Origin: Paenibacillus sp. FSL H8-0537
Lineage (GTDB): Bacteria > Bacillota > Bacilli > Paenibacillales > Paenibacillaceae
Assembly: GCF_038051995.1 (NCBI RefSeq)
Contig: NZ_CP150290.1
Coordinates: forward strand, 5,446,001 to 5,510,000
Direction of reading: 5' to 3'
DNA: 64,000 bases
The notes below the pieces were generated by a model. The model did no database searches. It had not been told where the DNA came from and worked only from the letters and a program-made list of their open reading frames with translations. A program made the translations under genes and the position numbers. The stretch's first letter is position 1. Each line of letters begins with the position of its first letter. Shown in pieces: positions 50,864 to 60,505 of this stretch.

Positions 50864-52432
50864 TTATTTGCTAGCTAAAAACTTGTCAAACTGGCTTTGC
50901 TTCTCAGCAATGATTTTTTCGATGCCTGCGGATTTCAGCTTCGCTGTATATTCCGGCAGTACTTTATCGACATCGACCGAGCCTGTTTCAAGCGCCGTCA
51001 AATACTGTTTGTCGACGTTGACAACTGCGCCGATTTCCGCTTTTAGAGACTCGCCGTCGAAGACGAAGCCAAGGCCAGGGGAAACTTTGGCATTTTGGTT
51101 AAACTCTTTGAATTTCTCCCACTTGTTCGGGTCCTCTGTTTCCCACACATAGTTCAGGAACTGGCTGCCGAACATCCAAGCTGCGCCTGGGTTGTAGTTT
51201 TTCGTATTATCGGTGGATTTAATCACTTCATCGCTAACCTTCGCATAGTGGTCATTCTCGATACCGAAGTTAAGCAGATTGTTGACAAATTTGTCCGAGT
51301 GAAGCAGATTGATGAACATCATAGCGCGAGCAGGATCTTCCGAAGTGGAAGAGATACCTAGCATCGAGCCGGCTGTTTCCGAAGTCGCAATTGTCTTCGT
51401 GTTCAGCTCCAGTTGTGCTAGCTTGCCAGTCATGCCCGTTTGGTTTTCAAGCTCTTTATCCTTGCCCGGCTTCAGCGACGAAGTCATCGAGAACACATTG
51501 CCTGCTTTCATGGCATCGTAGTTCATCGTTTGGTTCGTTGCTGCGTCGCTGTTAATATAGCCTTTTTTGAAAAAGTCGCGAGTCAGCTTGAGCGTATCCA
51601 CATAACGTGCCACGTCATAGTTAGCTTTAACCATCGTGCCATCTTCGTCTTTCAAAATAATGCCCGGGATGGACGTATCGCCCAGTGCGTCATAATTGCC
51701 GAAATAATGCGAGTTGAACGTCTCGCCGTCTTTCAAATAAAGAGGTGTCAATTCTGGGTGCTTCTCTTTTACAACTTTGTATACGTTGTCAAGATCAGCG
51801 ATCGTTTTTACTGCGGTCATATCAATGCCCAGTTCATCGGCAATGTCTTTGCGGTAAATGATGCCGCCTTGCGCCGCAAGCTCTTTATTCGTTGGAACGC
51901 CGTAGTTTTTGCCGTTGATTTTCGCGCCTTCCAAAAATACCGGATCAAGCGTTTTCAAAATATCTTGGCCATTTTCTTTCAGCAGATCACCCAAATCAAT
52001 GAATGCGCCTTTTGCAACGTTAACGGCATGCTTATTCCATTGCGCTGTGAAAATAATATCAACCTTTTGACGCGAAGCGATCATTAGATTGATTTTATCA
52101 TCCCAAGGACCCCAATCGATTGGCATTAAATCAATGGAAGCATTGATTTTATCCTTCAAATATTCGTTGAGCTTGGCTTCTACCTTCGCTTCATCCGCCT
52201 GAGGAGCACCTGTGTACACGAGTTTAATCGTATACGGCTCCAAAGCCGCAGCTCCATTGTCTGCTGGTGTTGCCGTCTCGGATGCTGCCGGGCTTGCCGA
52301 TGCTTCCCCTGCATTGCTTGGTGAAGCATTTCCATTCGTCGCACCACTGCCGCCGGAACAAGCATTCAGCAATAAAGCAAAAGTGAGCATCGTGGTGGTA
52401 ACGCCAAGCACTCCCTTATTTGTTCTAATCAT
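50864..52432 (-). CDS. Solute-binding lipoprotein (LplA-like, DUF3502)
   Basis: 522 aa. Lipoprotein signal (residues 1-25) with lipobox LLNAC, then a Ser/Ala/Thr-rich linker (NASPSNAGEASASPAASE). The body starts EPYTIKLVYTGAPQADEAKV, includes WNKHAVNVAKGAFIDLGDLL, and the C-terminus from about residue 400 reads like a DUF3502 domain (VNVDKQYLTALETGSVDVDK). Such proteins feed complex oligosaccharides or alditols to LplB/LplC permeases, as encoded right upstream. Third gene of the transporter, 88 bases after the second permease. Confidence 0.87.
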   Translation of the reverse strand: MIRTNKGVLGVTTTMLTFALLLNACSGGSGATNGNASPSNAGEASASPAASETATPADNGAAALEPYTIKLVYTGAPQADEAKVEAKLNEYLKDKINASIDLMPIDWGPWDDKINLMIASRQKVDIIFTAQWNKHAVNVAKGAFIDLGDLLKENGQDILKTLDPVFLEGAKINGKNYGVPTNKELAAQGGIIYRKDIADELGIDMTAVKTIADLDNVYKVVKEKHPELTPLYLKDGETFNSHYFGNYDALGDTSIPGIILKDEDGTMVKANYDVARYVDTLKLTRDFFKKGYINSDAATNQTMNYDAMKAGNVFSMTSSLKPGKDKELENQTGMTGKLAQLELNTKTIATSETAGSMLGISSTSEDPARAMMFINLLHSDKFVNNLLNFGIENDHYAKVSDEVIKSTDNTKNYNPGAAWMFGSQFLNYVWETEDPNKWEKFKEFNQNAKVSPGLGFVFDGESLKAEIGAVVNVDKQYLTALETGSVDVDKVLPEYTAKLKSAGIEKIIAEKQSQFDKFLASK

Positions 52433-52520
52433 ATTCCCTTTGACCTCCCCAAAAAAATGATAAATCTATGCTTGCACCGGCATTGATCCGGTTACAGCCC
52501 TTAGCAGGCAGAGCCTGCCG

Positions 52521-53450
52521 TCAGCCTTTTACAGCACCGACGGTCAAACCCTTTACAAAATACTTCTGGAAGAACGGGTAAGCGAATACGATTGGTCCAA
52601 TACCCATAATCGCCATAGCCATACGCACCGTTTCATTCGGGAACGAAACTTGGCCCCCTGCTGCGGCAATAGCCGATGCCGCGTTGCTGTTGCTCGCCAG
52701 AAACTGGATGTTTAGCAGCATTTTGTACATGAGATATTGGATACTCAGCGTCTTGTCATCGGTTATGAAGACGAGGCTGAGGAACCAATCATTCCAGTAG
52801 TTGACGGTGCTGAAGAGCGCAACGGTTGCCAGCACGGGCAGCGAAAGCGGCGTGACGATACGGAAAAATATCAGCATCTCGCTCGCTCCGTCGATTTTGG
52901 CCGCTTCTAGAATCGCTACTGGGATCGTCGACTGGAAAAACGTGCGAATGACGAGCACGAAAAACGCAGAAACGAGCAGCGGCAGCACAAGTGCCCAAAT
53001 GTTATCCCTCAGATTCAGCATATTCACGTAAACGAGATACCAAGGTACCAGACCACCGTTGAACAGCATTGTGAAGAAAATGAAGAAGGTGAAAAACTTG
53101 CGATGCGGAAAGTCCGTCCGCGAAATCGGATACGCATACAGCGCCATAATAATGAGGCTGAGAATGGTACCAGCGATCGTTACGAAGATCGTAACGCCGT
53201 AAGAGCGTAAAATTTGCTGCCAATCGGTAAACAGAAACTTATAGGCGGTAAAATCGATTTGATTCGGAATGAAGCTGTAGCCTTTCGTCAGCACATCCTG
53301 CTCATTCGATAGTGATACCATGACGATTAGAAGAATCGGCAGCAGACAAGCGATCGTATACAGCATGAACCCAATGTTGATAATCGTGTTTGCTGTAGGC
53401 GAAATCGAGTTGAACGGGTTCGAGCCCGATTTGCTCATTTCAGTTTGCAT
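52521..53450 (-). CDS. ABC transporter permease (LplC/YtcP-like)
   Basis: 309 aa, six membrane helices, the EAA loop is AILEAAKIDGASEMLIFFRI and the end FFQKYFVKGLTVGAVKG is the family C-terminus. Start region MQTEMSKSG with an ATG at 53450 and GGAGG upstream. Second permease of the YesMN-controlled transporter, 32 bases after the first. Confidence 0.88.
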   Translation of the reverse strand: MQTEMSKSGSNPFNSISPTANTIINIGFMLYTIACLLPILLIVMVSLSNEQDVLTKGYSFIPNQIDFTAYKFLFTDWQQILRSYGVTIFVTIAGTILSLIIMALYAYPISRTDFPHRKFFTFFIFFTMLFNGGLVPWYLVYVNMLNLRDNIWALVLPLLVSAFFVLVIRTFFQSTIPVAILEAAKIDGASEMLIFFRIVTPLSLPVLATVALFSTVNYWNDWFLSLVFITDDKTLSIQYLMYKMLLNIQFLASNSNAASAIAAAGGQVSFPNETVRMAMAIMGIGPIVFAYPFFQKYFVKGLTVGAVKG

Positions 53451-53482
53451 AGTGTTTGTTTCCTCCCATTCTTATCCTTGCT

Positions 53483-54397
53483 CTAAAACAATGCGCTGTC
53501 CTTGTCGACTCGGCGAACGAACCAGTTCGACAGGAATACGAGTATGAAGCCGACCAACGATTGGTACAGCCCAGCTGCTGACGATAAGCCTATATCGCCC
53601 ATTGCAATAAAGGTGCGGTAAACGTACGTGTCAATAACGTTCGTTACCGGGAACAAAGGACCCGACTCGCGCGGCACTTGGAAGAACAAACCGAAATCCG
53701 CATAAAATACCCGTCCAATTTGCAGCAGCGTCAGTACGATAATCGTTGGCATAAGCAGCGGAATCGTCACACTTTTGATTTGCTGCCATTTGCTGGCGCC
53801 GTCTATCGTTGCCGCTTCGTAATATTCGTCGTCGATGCCGATAATAGCCGCTAAATAAAGCACGGTGTAATAACCGACGTTTTTCCACGTATTAATAATC
53901 GGTAGCAGGAACGGCCATATTTTCGTCTCGAAATACCACTGCAGCGGCTCAAGTCCAAGCCATTTCATAATGGAGGTATTTACGAAGCCATGCGTATCAT
54001 GCAGGAATCCGTAGACCAAATAACTGACTACGACCATCGATAAAAAATAAGCTAGGAAAATGACCGCTTGATGAAACTTCGCCATCAGCTTGTTTTTCAT
54101 CTCATTGAGCATAATCGCAAATGCGACTGGCACAATCATATTCAGAATAATGAACGAAATGTTGTAAAGCAGCGTATTTCTCGTAATAATCCAGGCATCT
54201 GATGTTTTAAACAAATACTTGAAATTGTCGAACCAGACCCAAGGACTATTAATAATCCCATCAGCATAATTGACGTTTTTGAATGCGATGACGGTTCCTA
54301 ACATCGGAATATAGTTGTTGAAAATCAAAAACAATACTCCAGGAGCCATCATGACATAGAAGATCCAATATCTTCTCATGTTGGTAGCGAGCGTCAT
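53483..54397 (-). CDS. ABC transporter permease (LplB-like)
   Basis: 304 aa from the ATG at 54397 (AAAGGATG upstream; longer starts run across a terminator). Six helices starting RRYWIFYVMMAPGVLFLIF; EAA-type loop YYEAATIDGASKWQQIKSVT. First gene of the transporter operon. The upstream kinase/regulator operon ends with its own terminator, so this operon needs a separate promoter in the short gap, probably controlled by YesN. Confidence 0.88.
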   Translation of the reverse strand: MTLATNMRRYWIFYVMMAPGVLFLIFNNYIPMLGTVIAFKNVNYADGIINSPWVWFDNFKYLFKTSDAWIITRNTLLYNISFIILNMIVPVAFAIMLNEMKNKLMAKFHQAVIFLAYFLSMVVVSYLVYGFLHDTHGFVNTSIMKWLGLEPLQWYFETKIWPFLLPIINTWKNVGYYTVLYLAAIIGIDDEYYEAATIDGASKWQQIKSVTIPLLMPTIIVLTLLQIGRVFYADFGLFFQVPRESGPLFPVTNVIDTYVYRTFIAMGDIGLSSAAGLYQSLVGFILVFLSNWFVRRVDKDSALF

Positions 54398-54441
54398 ATT
54401 TTCATCCTTTCTCCATCCCTCTCTATGTTTAAATTGTAATG

Positions 54442-54472
54442 AAAAACGGAGCCTCTCATCTATCGGCTCCGT
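54442..54472 (-). terminator. Terminator between YesN-like gene and transporter
   Basis: ACGGAGCC and GGCTCCGT form a perfect 8-base stem on an 11-base loop, followed on the minus strand by TTTTTC. It separates the two-component genes from the transporter operon. Confidence 0.75.
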
Positions 54473-54561
54473 GACTGTATTAACGCTATAATGACTTATT
54501 TTAGTAGCATGGTGAAAAAGAGACTCCACTGCATGAGAAGGTTTGCTTTTTCACCACACTT

Positions 54562-56169
54562 CTAAATATGCTGTACCTTTTTGCGATATTCCTGCGGAGT
54601 GAGGCCTGTCTCTTTTTTGAACAGCTTGGAAAAATGGGAAAAGTTCGAATAGCCAATCATAACCGCAATATCGCTAATTTTCGTATTCGTCTTCTCCAGC
54701 TCTTCCCGGGCGCGGGCGATTCGCATTCTGACGAGATAATCCGTCAACGAATGCCCCGTCTCCCGGCGGAACAGCCGCGACAAATACGCCGGATTCAAAT
54801 AGACGGCCTCCGCCGCATGCTCGCGGCTGAACTGCTCGTCCAAGTGCTCCTCCATATAACGCTGCACCTTGGATACGACCTGCGATACGTCCTTGCCAGC
54901 CGTTCCGGCATAATCCGTTAGCTGCATGCATACTTGATGCGTCCAGCTGCGCATGCGCGGTAGCGACTTCATGACTTGCTCACCGGCTTCCCATTCACGT
55001 TTGGCGAACACGTCAGTTATAGCGACCCCCTGCTTGCCGAGCCACTGGAATACCATATTCATAAAGCCGAAGTAAAACGAGGCAAGCTGCGTATAATCAC
55101 CGTTGCTGTGCTGCAAATGATCAAAATGCTCATCTATTCGCAGCAGCAGCTCCGCCCGCTTGCCCGGCGCAAGCAGCATCGCCCAATCGGTAAAGGGCAG
55201 CGGCTGAGAAGCTATCGCTGTGCTCGTCGCCTGGCCGCTCTGGCTGCTTTCGTGTATGACGGCACAGGCCGCATTCACATTGCTGCGCTCCAGATCAAGC
55301 AGCCGCTGTACGCTGCCGCGTAGCTGCTGCGCAACGGTCGCGGTGCCGATATAGCAAGACAGCTGGCAATGCAGCAGACCACGTGCCTGCTGGATAAAAT
55401 TTTTGCAGCGATCGGCAATCGCCTGCTCGTCTTCCTCATTACTATAGAAGAGAGCATACAAAATACCGTTTCCGTCATGCACAATATGTCCGGGCTTGCC
55501 GCCTAGAACAAGCTCGGCCGCTGCATTTTTCACCCCATAGGTCATAATTTCCTCATCGCGCGCCGACCATTCTTCCCGCCAATGCTCAATGCTGATCAGC
55601 ACCGCTCGAATTTCGCTATCCGCGCGCAGCGGTATGCCGTACGTTTCCATTGAAGAGTCCAAGTGCACGGGGGCAGCGGAAACCCGGTAATGCAGCATAT
55701 CCTGCCAAAAACGCTCAATAAGCGCAGGCCGCTGCTTGTTCCACTGCTCATAATAATGGCTGTAGGTGCTGCGGATTTCTTCAAGCTCCTCCAGCTCCAC
55801 AACCTTCTCAATCGCGTTATGAATGCAGGTCTTCAGCACCTCGTGATCGACTGGCTTCAGCAAATAATCGAAGCAATCGAGCTGCACCGCCTGCTGCGCG
55901 TATTTGAAATCCGCATGGCCCGTCAAAAACACAGTGACGGAGGAAGGGGAATGCTCATTGACCCACTCCAATAGCTGAATGCCGTTCAAATCAGGCATGT
56001 CAATATCCGACAGCACAATATGCACCTTCTCCTGCAGCAGCACTTCCTTCGCTTCCTCCGCATCGCAGGCGGTAAACAGCTGGCCTATCGGCACATCCGA
56101 CCAATTAATGCCCTGTACAATGCCGCGAACGGCAATATCCTCATCATCTACAACTAGCAAATTATACAT
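54562..56169 (-). CDS. YesN-type response regulator with AraC domain
   Basis: 535 aa. Receiver domain MYNLLVVDDEDIAVRGIVQG with phosphoacceptor D55 in VLSDIDMPDLNG and lysine in DYLLKPVDHEV; a long linker domain (about 140-420); an AraC DNA-binding domain at the end (FSREHAAEAVYLNPAYLSRL; ISDIAVMIGYSNFSHFSKLF; GLTPQEYRKK). Overlaps the kinase stop by 8 bases. Activates sugar-uptake genes; the LplB-LplC-binding protein operon next to it is the obvious target. Confidence 0.9.
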   Translation of the reverse strand: MYNLLVVDDEDIAVRGIVQGINWSDVPIGQLFTACDAEEAKEVLLQEKVHIVLSDIDMPDLNGIQLLEWVNEHSPSSVTVFLTGHADFKYAQQAVQLDCFDYLLKPVDHEVLKTCIHNAIEKVVELEELEEIRSTYSHYYEQWNKQRPALIERFWQDMLHYRVSAAPVHLDSSMETYGIPLRADSEIRAVLISIEHWREEWSARDEEIMTYGVKNAAAELVLGGKPGHIVHDGNGILYALFYSNEEDEQAIADRCKNFIQQARGLLHCQLSCYIGTATVAQQLRGSVQRLLDLERSNVNAACAVIHESSQSGQATSTAIASQPLPFTDWAMLLAPGKRAELLLRIDEHFDHLQHSNGDYTQLASFYFGFMNMVFQWLGKQGVAITDVFAKREWEAGEQVMKSLPRMRSWTHQVCMQLTDYAGTAGKDVSQVVSKVQRYMEEHLDEQFSREHAAEAVYLNPAYLSRLFRRETGHSLTDYLVRMRIARAREELEKTNTKISDIAVMIGYSNFSHFSKLFKKETGLTPQEYRKKVQHI

Positions 56170-57925
56170 TCGTAATTAGCTCCTCTTCCCCCACTGGGAA
56201 TCGAATGGTAACGGCAGCGCCGCCTTCTTCAATATTTTTGAACGTAATAGTTGCCCGTTCGCCATAAATTAATTGCAGCCGATGGATGACATTCATAATG
56301 CCGAGCCTGCTCGTCTCCCCTTCAACAAGCGGGATTTTGCGCTGCAGCAGTTCCAGAACCGGTTCCGCGAAACCCGTTCCGTTGTCGGTAATCGTCAAAT
56401 AAAAACCGCCATCCTTCTGCGTCTCCACTCCAATATGAATGATGAATGGCTTGCGGCGATTTTTGAATCCGTGAATAATAGCATTTTCCACAAAAGGCTG
56501 CACAATCAGCGCCGCGACCTTGTAGTTTTTCACAAATTCCGGTACGTCATATGTAAATTGCAGCTTGTCCGGGAACCGCATTTTCTGAATCGTAATATAG
56601 TTGTCGATATGATCCAGCTCTTCGCTGAGCAAAATCATGTCGCGGTTCGAACGCATAATAAAGCGGAAATAGTCGGCGAGATGCAGGGACATTTTTTTCA
56701 CCGATTCTGTATCGCCCAGCGCCGCTAAATTATAAACAATATTTAGACTGTTCATATAAAAATGCGGGTTAATCTGCGCTTGCAGCTGCCGCAGCTCTCC
56801 CTGCTTGACGCGCAGCTGCTCCTCGTAAACGTCAATTTTGAGCGTCGTAATTTGCTCGGCCATTTTATTGAAGGTGTTGCCGAGAAAAGCAAACTCCAGC
56901 GACTGCCCCGACTGCTTCGCCTCAAGACGGACATCGAGCTGGCCGATGGCGATTTTCTTCATCCCGAGCATCAGCTCGCGAAGCGGCTTGAACAGCATAT
57001 TGCGCATAAACAGCAAATAAATGCCCAGCAGCAGCAGAAAGCCGAACGGCGCAAGCAAGGCTGCATTTTGGAAAATAATTAGGCTTTTCAGCAGCGTCTG
57101 TTCCGGCACCAGTACCCGATACGCAATATTGGCCAAGCTGCTGTCGCGGTTCAGCACCAAATACGACTCTTTCGTCTCCGGATCGACGACGGAACCCGGC
57201 GACTCCGCAGTTGCAGCAGACTTTCCACTAAGAAGCCGCGGCGCTTGTTCAGTCAATGCCTGGGCGGACTGATTGGCATCACGCAAATAAATGCCATTGT
57301 TGCCGATGTCGCCATCGCTCCATTGAATCGCCAGCAGCCGCTCCAAATCCTTCACTCGAATGATGCCACCGACGTAGAGCCCATCTCTAACTTCAATAAA
57401 GTTAATGAGAAAATAATGCCCGGGCATTCGCTCGTCAAATTTGACCTCCCACGTTTCGGGATCATTGTGGGGCGCTTGGCCGCCCTTCGTCATCTGGATC
57501 ATATTTTGCTTAATGATTTGCCGCGCATCCTCATACACCGCATTATCCGTGCCAAATATTATGTCCCGCTCATGATAGACGAAAATGCTGTCCAGCAAGC
57601 TGTACACGCCAACGTCCCGATTCAGCTTGGAATCGATCTGCACCTTCGTGAGCATATACCAATCACTATCCATCGGAAACGAGGTGAGCAGGCCGACATC
57701 GGAATCAAGCACCGACATCTGATACAAATATTCATTGATTTCCTCCAGATTCTGATCCATCTGGCCGCCGAATATATCCAGCGTATTGCGATACGTCTCC
57801 GAAACCTTCTCCCGTACAATTGTTTTCGCATACATATTGTTAATAAGCATGTATACGACAATTGGGAGCATAACGCCCATAAAGCCAATGATCAGCTTCG
57901 TTTTAATCGATTGCCCAAACCTCAT
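56162..57925 (-). CDS. YesM-type sensor histidine kinase
   Basis: 587 aa from the ATG at 57925 (GGGAGG 10 bases upstream); a TTG six codons earlier lacks a site. Membrane helix 12-33, extracellular sensor to about residue 280, helix 284-312, HAMP around 315-365, then the His_kinase domain with H388 in QAQINPHFYMNSLNIVYNLA and an ATPase domain with IVQPFVENAIIHGFKN and ITDNGTGF. Works with YesN-like partner; the pair senses an oligosaccharide outside the cell. Confidence 0.9.
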   Translation of the reverse strand: MRFGQSIKTKLIIGFMGVMLPIVVYMLINNMYAKTIVREKVSETYRNTLDIFGGQMDQNLEEINEYLYQMSVLDSDVGLLTSFPMDSDWYMLTKVQIDSKLNRDVGVYSLLDSIFVYHERDIIFGTDNAVYEDARQIIKQNMIQMTKGGQAPHNDPETWEVKFDERMPGHYFLINFIEVRDGLYVGGIIRVKDLERLLAIQWSDGDIGNNGIYLRDANQSAQALTEQAPRLLSGKSAATAESPGSVVDPETKESYLVLNRDSSLANIAYRVLVPEQTLLKSLIIFQNAALLAPFGFLLLLGIYLLFMRNMLFKPLRELMLGMKKIAIGQLDVRLEAKQSGQSLEFAFLGNTFNKMAEQITTLKIDVYEEQLRVKQGELRQLQAQINPHFYMNSLNIVYNLAALGDTESVKKMSLHLADYFRFIMRSNRDMILLSEELDHIDNYITIQKMRFPDKLQFTYDVPEFVKNYKVAALIVQPFVENAIIHGFKNRRKPFIIHIGVETQKDGGFYLTITDNGTGFAEPVLELLQRKIPLVEGETSRLGIMNVIHRLQLIYGERATITFKNIEEGGAAVTIRFPVGEEELITNV

Positions 57926-58095
57926 AGGCCGCAATCCTCCCAAATTAATCTACTAATTACTCCTATATTACCATTGAAAGGCTTTTCTTTGAATCATAAT
58001 CTATTATGTAAAAGAGCCCTCTTCCCCTTGGGATCGCCACTCCCAGCCTAGTTGTCATTCGATTCGATTATTTAAGAAAAAAGCAGCTATTAATC

Positions 58096-58104
58096 CGCCG
58101 AAAA
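58096..58104 (+). promoter_or_regulatory. Possible SigD-type -10
   Basis: CGCCGAAAA about 100 bases before the chemoreceptor gene resembles the SigD -10 (GCCGATAT) at six of eight positions. The -35 TAAA is not well placed, so this is a weak suggestion. Confidence 0.2.
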
Positions 58105-58201
58105 TGTGTCGAATACTGTAGAAAAAAGGCATTTTAAATGTTATCTTTGAGTTAACCTGGAACTTTGATTAAAAGTCTCAGAATTAAAGGGGGACAACCT
58201 T

Positions 58202-59713
58202 ATGTTTCTCAAGGATGCACAGACAAAAAAGACGACAGCCTTGCTAGAAGAAGCTAGAAAACGCTCCGAGCTATTTTTACAGCATGATTTTTCACCATTC
58301 GAGGTGCCTGCTATAAATTCGGACGAAACGAAAGCCATTATAGAGCATTTTAATGCTGCCCTACAGATGGTAATCAAGCAAGCCGCAGACGCAGAGCTTC
58401 GTTTACAGCTTGTAACAGCGGCTATCCAAGTTGGACTATGGGATATGCAGGTCATTGCCGGAGATCCGGTCAATCCGAAAAACACGTTTATTTGGAGCGA
58501 TGCCTTTCGTAAAATGCTAGGCTATCAGAATGAGGCTGATTTCCCGAATGTACTGGACAGTTGGTCATCCAAGCTGCACAAAGAGGATCATGACTGGGTA
58601 CTCGCTGCATTTGCCAACCATTTGAATGATAGAACCGGAACCGTCCCGTATGATCTGGAATACCGCTTGCTGCTGAAAAACGGCCAATATCGCTGGTTCC
58701 GTGCGACGGGCACGACGGTAAGAGACTCGAAGGGCGTTCCGCTCCGCGTTGCTGGCGCTTTATTCGATATTCATGACAAGAAAATGAAGGATCAGGAGAC
58801 TGCCGCTCTCGTTACGCGCTACGATCTGATCAGCCGCGCTTTAATCGAAGCTCCTTGGGATATGACGGTCGTCGCTGGCGATGTGGTCAATCCAAATAAT
58901 GAATTTTGGTGGTCGCCCCAATTCCGCAAAACGCTTGGCTTTCAAGACGAGAGCGACTTCCCTAACGTCTTCAGCAGCTGGAGCAGCCGGCTTCATCCCG
59001 ATGATGCGGAACGGACGATTAAAGGATTTGCGGACCATATGAACGATTACAGCGGTAAAACGCCATATGACCTGGACTATCGCTTAAAGTTAAAAAGTGG
59101 CGAGTATCGCTGGTTCCATGCAGGTGGAGAAACAGTCCGGGATTCGAGAGGCGTTCCACTTCGGGTTGCCGGCACGATTCGGGATGTTACCTATGAGAAA
59201 AATAAAGATGATATCGTCAAGCTGATGAATGAGAAAACCCAGCAGCTTTCACAATCGATTTTGGATATGGTCAAAGGGATTAACAATGTCACAACCCAGG
59301 CGCAGGAGCTCGCCGTTGCCCAAGAGCAATCGACCGAAGCCGCCAATCACGCCAAAAACAGTGCCGACGAGACAAAAAATATTTCTAATTTCATTAAAGA
59401 AATCGCCAATCAAACGAATCTATTGGGCCTCAATGCTGCGATCGAGGCAGCACGTGCTGGCGAGCTGGGCCAAGGCTTTTCGGTCGTGGCCAATGAAGTG
59501 CGCAAGCTGGCCGTCCACAGCGCCGATGCAACCGTCAACATTGAAAACAGCTTGAACACGATGAAGGATTATATCGAGGAAATTCTCCAGCACATTCATA
59601 ATATGGCTAGCTTAACGCAGACGCAGGCTGCCCTGACCGAGCAGGTCAACGCCTCGATGGATGAAATTAATGACATGTCGCAGTCGCTGGTCGATATTGC
59701 GAAGACGTTGTAG
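58202..59713 (+). CDS. Soluble chemoreceptor-like protein with tandem PAS domains
   Basis: 503 aa with no membrane helix. An N-terminal helical region is followed by two PAS_3-like domains at about residues 70-195 and 210-325 that are clear duplicates: WSDAFRKMLGYQNEADFPNV versus WSPQFRKTLGFQDESDFPNV, and RLLLKNGQYRWFRATGTTVR versus RLKLKSGEYRWFHAGGETVR. A short MCP signalling domain follows (about 340-503) with tip NQTNLLGLNAAIEAARAGEL. No HAMP. The layout is like cytoplasmic redox/energy sensors such as BdlA. Probably binds CheW/CheA. GGGGGACAACCTT precedes the ATG. Confidence 0.82.
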   Translation: MFLKDAQTKKTTALLEEARKRSELFLQHDFSPFEVPAINSDETKAIIEHFNAALQMVIKQAADAELRLQLVTAAIQVGLWDMQVIAGDPVNPKNTFIWSDAFRKMLGYQNEADFPNVLDSWSSKLHKEDHDWVLAAFANHLNDRTGTVPYDLEYRLLLKNGQYRWFRATGTTVRDSKGVPLRVAGALFDIHDKKMKDQETAALVTRYDLISRALIEAPWDMTVVAGDVVNPNNEFWWSPQFRKTLGFQDESDFPNVFSSWSSRLHPDDAERTIKGFADHMNDYSGKTPYDLDYRLKLKSGEYRWFHAGGETVRDSRGVPLRVAGTIRDVTYEKNKDDIVKLMNEKTQQLSQSILDMVKGINNVTTQAQELAVAQEQSTEAANHAKNSADETKNISNFIKEIANQTNLLGLNAAIEAARAGELGQGFSVVANEVRKLAVHSADATVNIENSLNTMKDYIEEILQHIHNMASLTQTQAALTEQVNASMDEINDMSQSLVDIAKTL

Positions 59714-59735
59714 GTTCAAAGTCTTTAATCCATAT

Positions 59736-59786
59736 AAAAAGACGATTCCCTCTCCTTTTTTAAAGGGGCGGGATCGTCTTTTTTCT
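59736..59786. terminator. Terminator after the chemoreceptor gene
   Basis: AAAAAGACGATTCCC pairs with GGGATCGTCTTTTTT. Works on the plus strand for the chemoreceptor; the minus-strand side also has a T run, and serves the 162-aa gene ending at 59818. Confidence 0.8.
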
Positions 59787-59817
59787 GCTTATATGCTGCA
59801 AATCTTATCTGAGCCGC

Positions 59818-60306
59818 TTATATATGGGCAAAAGCTCTAAAAGGCTGGTACTCCATCGTGCCGATTAGAGCTTTCACGCTGTCATGCTCCCAGAAGCCAA
59901 AATCATTATTGACATAAAGGGCGTTATTTTTACGATAAAAAATTTCTGAGTCGCTAAACGTCAAAAGGGCATCCGAGCCCACCGTTTCGAGAAGGCTGAA
60001 CACCATTTGGAGCATCAGTTCGCAAGCCTCCGGCTCTGTATCGTACGAATTGTAAAGCTTAAAGCTCACATGCTGCTTGTATACGAATTCATCCTCCAAA
60101 TAGTCAGAGTCCCATCCAAATGACATATCGAGCGTATCGACTATGGTCACCGAAAATCCGATTCTTTCATTAAACTCATCGATTCGAAATCCATTGGTTA
60201 GCGGAACCAGTTGCTCGGCTACAAAGCCCAATTGCTTTAAAACCTTTGTTACCATCGACTGTGTCAACAACCGCTCCTCAAACATTAAGGAATATTGCAG
60301 TGCCAT
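59818..60306 (-). CDS. Hypothetical protein (162 aa)
   Basis: Begins MALQYSLMFEERLLTQSMV with a ribosome-binding site GGAGGGGAA. The body is beta-rich with HVSFKLYNSYDTEPEACELM and ALLTFSDSEIFYRKNNALYV. The size and pattern are like the SitI3-type immunity family, but I cannot confirm this. Convergent with the chemoreceptor gene, and divergent from the reductase gene at 60506. Confidence 0.5.
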   Translation of the reverse strand: MALQYSLMFEERLLTQSMVTKVLKQLGFVAEQLVPLTNGFRIDEFNERIGFSVTIVDTLDMSFGWDSDYLEDEFVYKQHVSFKLYNSYDTEPEACELMLQMVFSLLETVGSDALLTFSDSEIFYRKNNALYVNNDFGFWEHDSVKALIGTMEYQPFRAFAHI

Positions 60307-60425
60307 AAATTCCCCTCCGCTTTATTGATATCAGCATCCTACATGCATCATAACAAATAGCTCTGAACGGATTCTGACCGGAGCACTTCAATAGGAAAAA
60401 GTTTCTTTTACCAGCGTACCTGTTG

Positions 60426-60488
60426 TTGACGCTTCCCTTATTCTCCTTTACTATAGAAAATAGTGGATTGATAATGATTTTCATTATA
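60426..60488 (+). promoter_or_regulatory. Promoter and Fur-like box of the FAD reductase gene
   Basis: -35 TTGACG (60426-60431) and -10 TACTAT (60449-60454) are 17 bases apart. A Fur-like box GATAATGATTTTCATTATA (60470-60488) matches the 19-bp consensus at all but two positions and lies just after the expected start point, so iron should repress the gene. Confidence 0.7.
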
Positions 60489-60505
60489 ATTGGAGGCTTG
60501 TTCAA

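Noticed and set aside
57245..58051. 268-codon frame on the plus strand
   Set aside because: Antisense to the YesM-like kinase; histidine/isoleucine-rich shadow frame.
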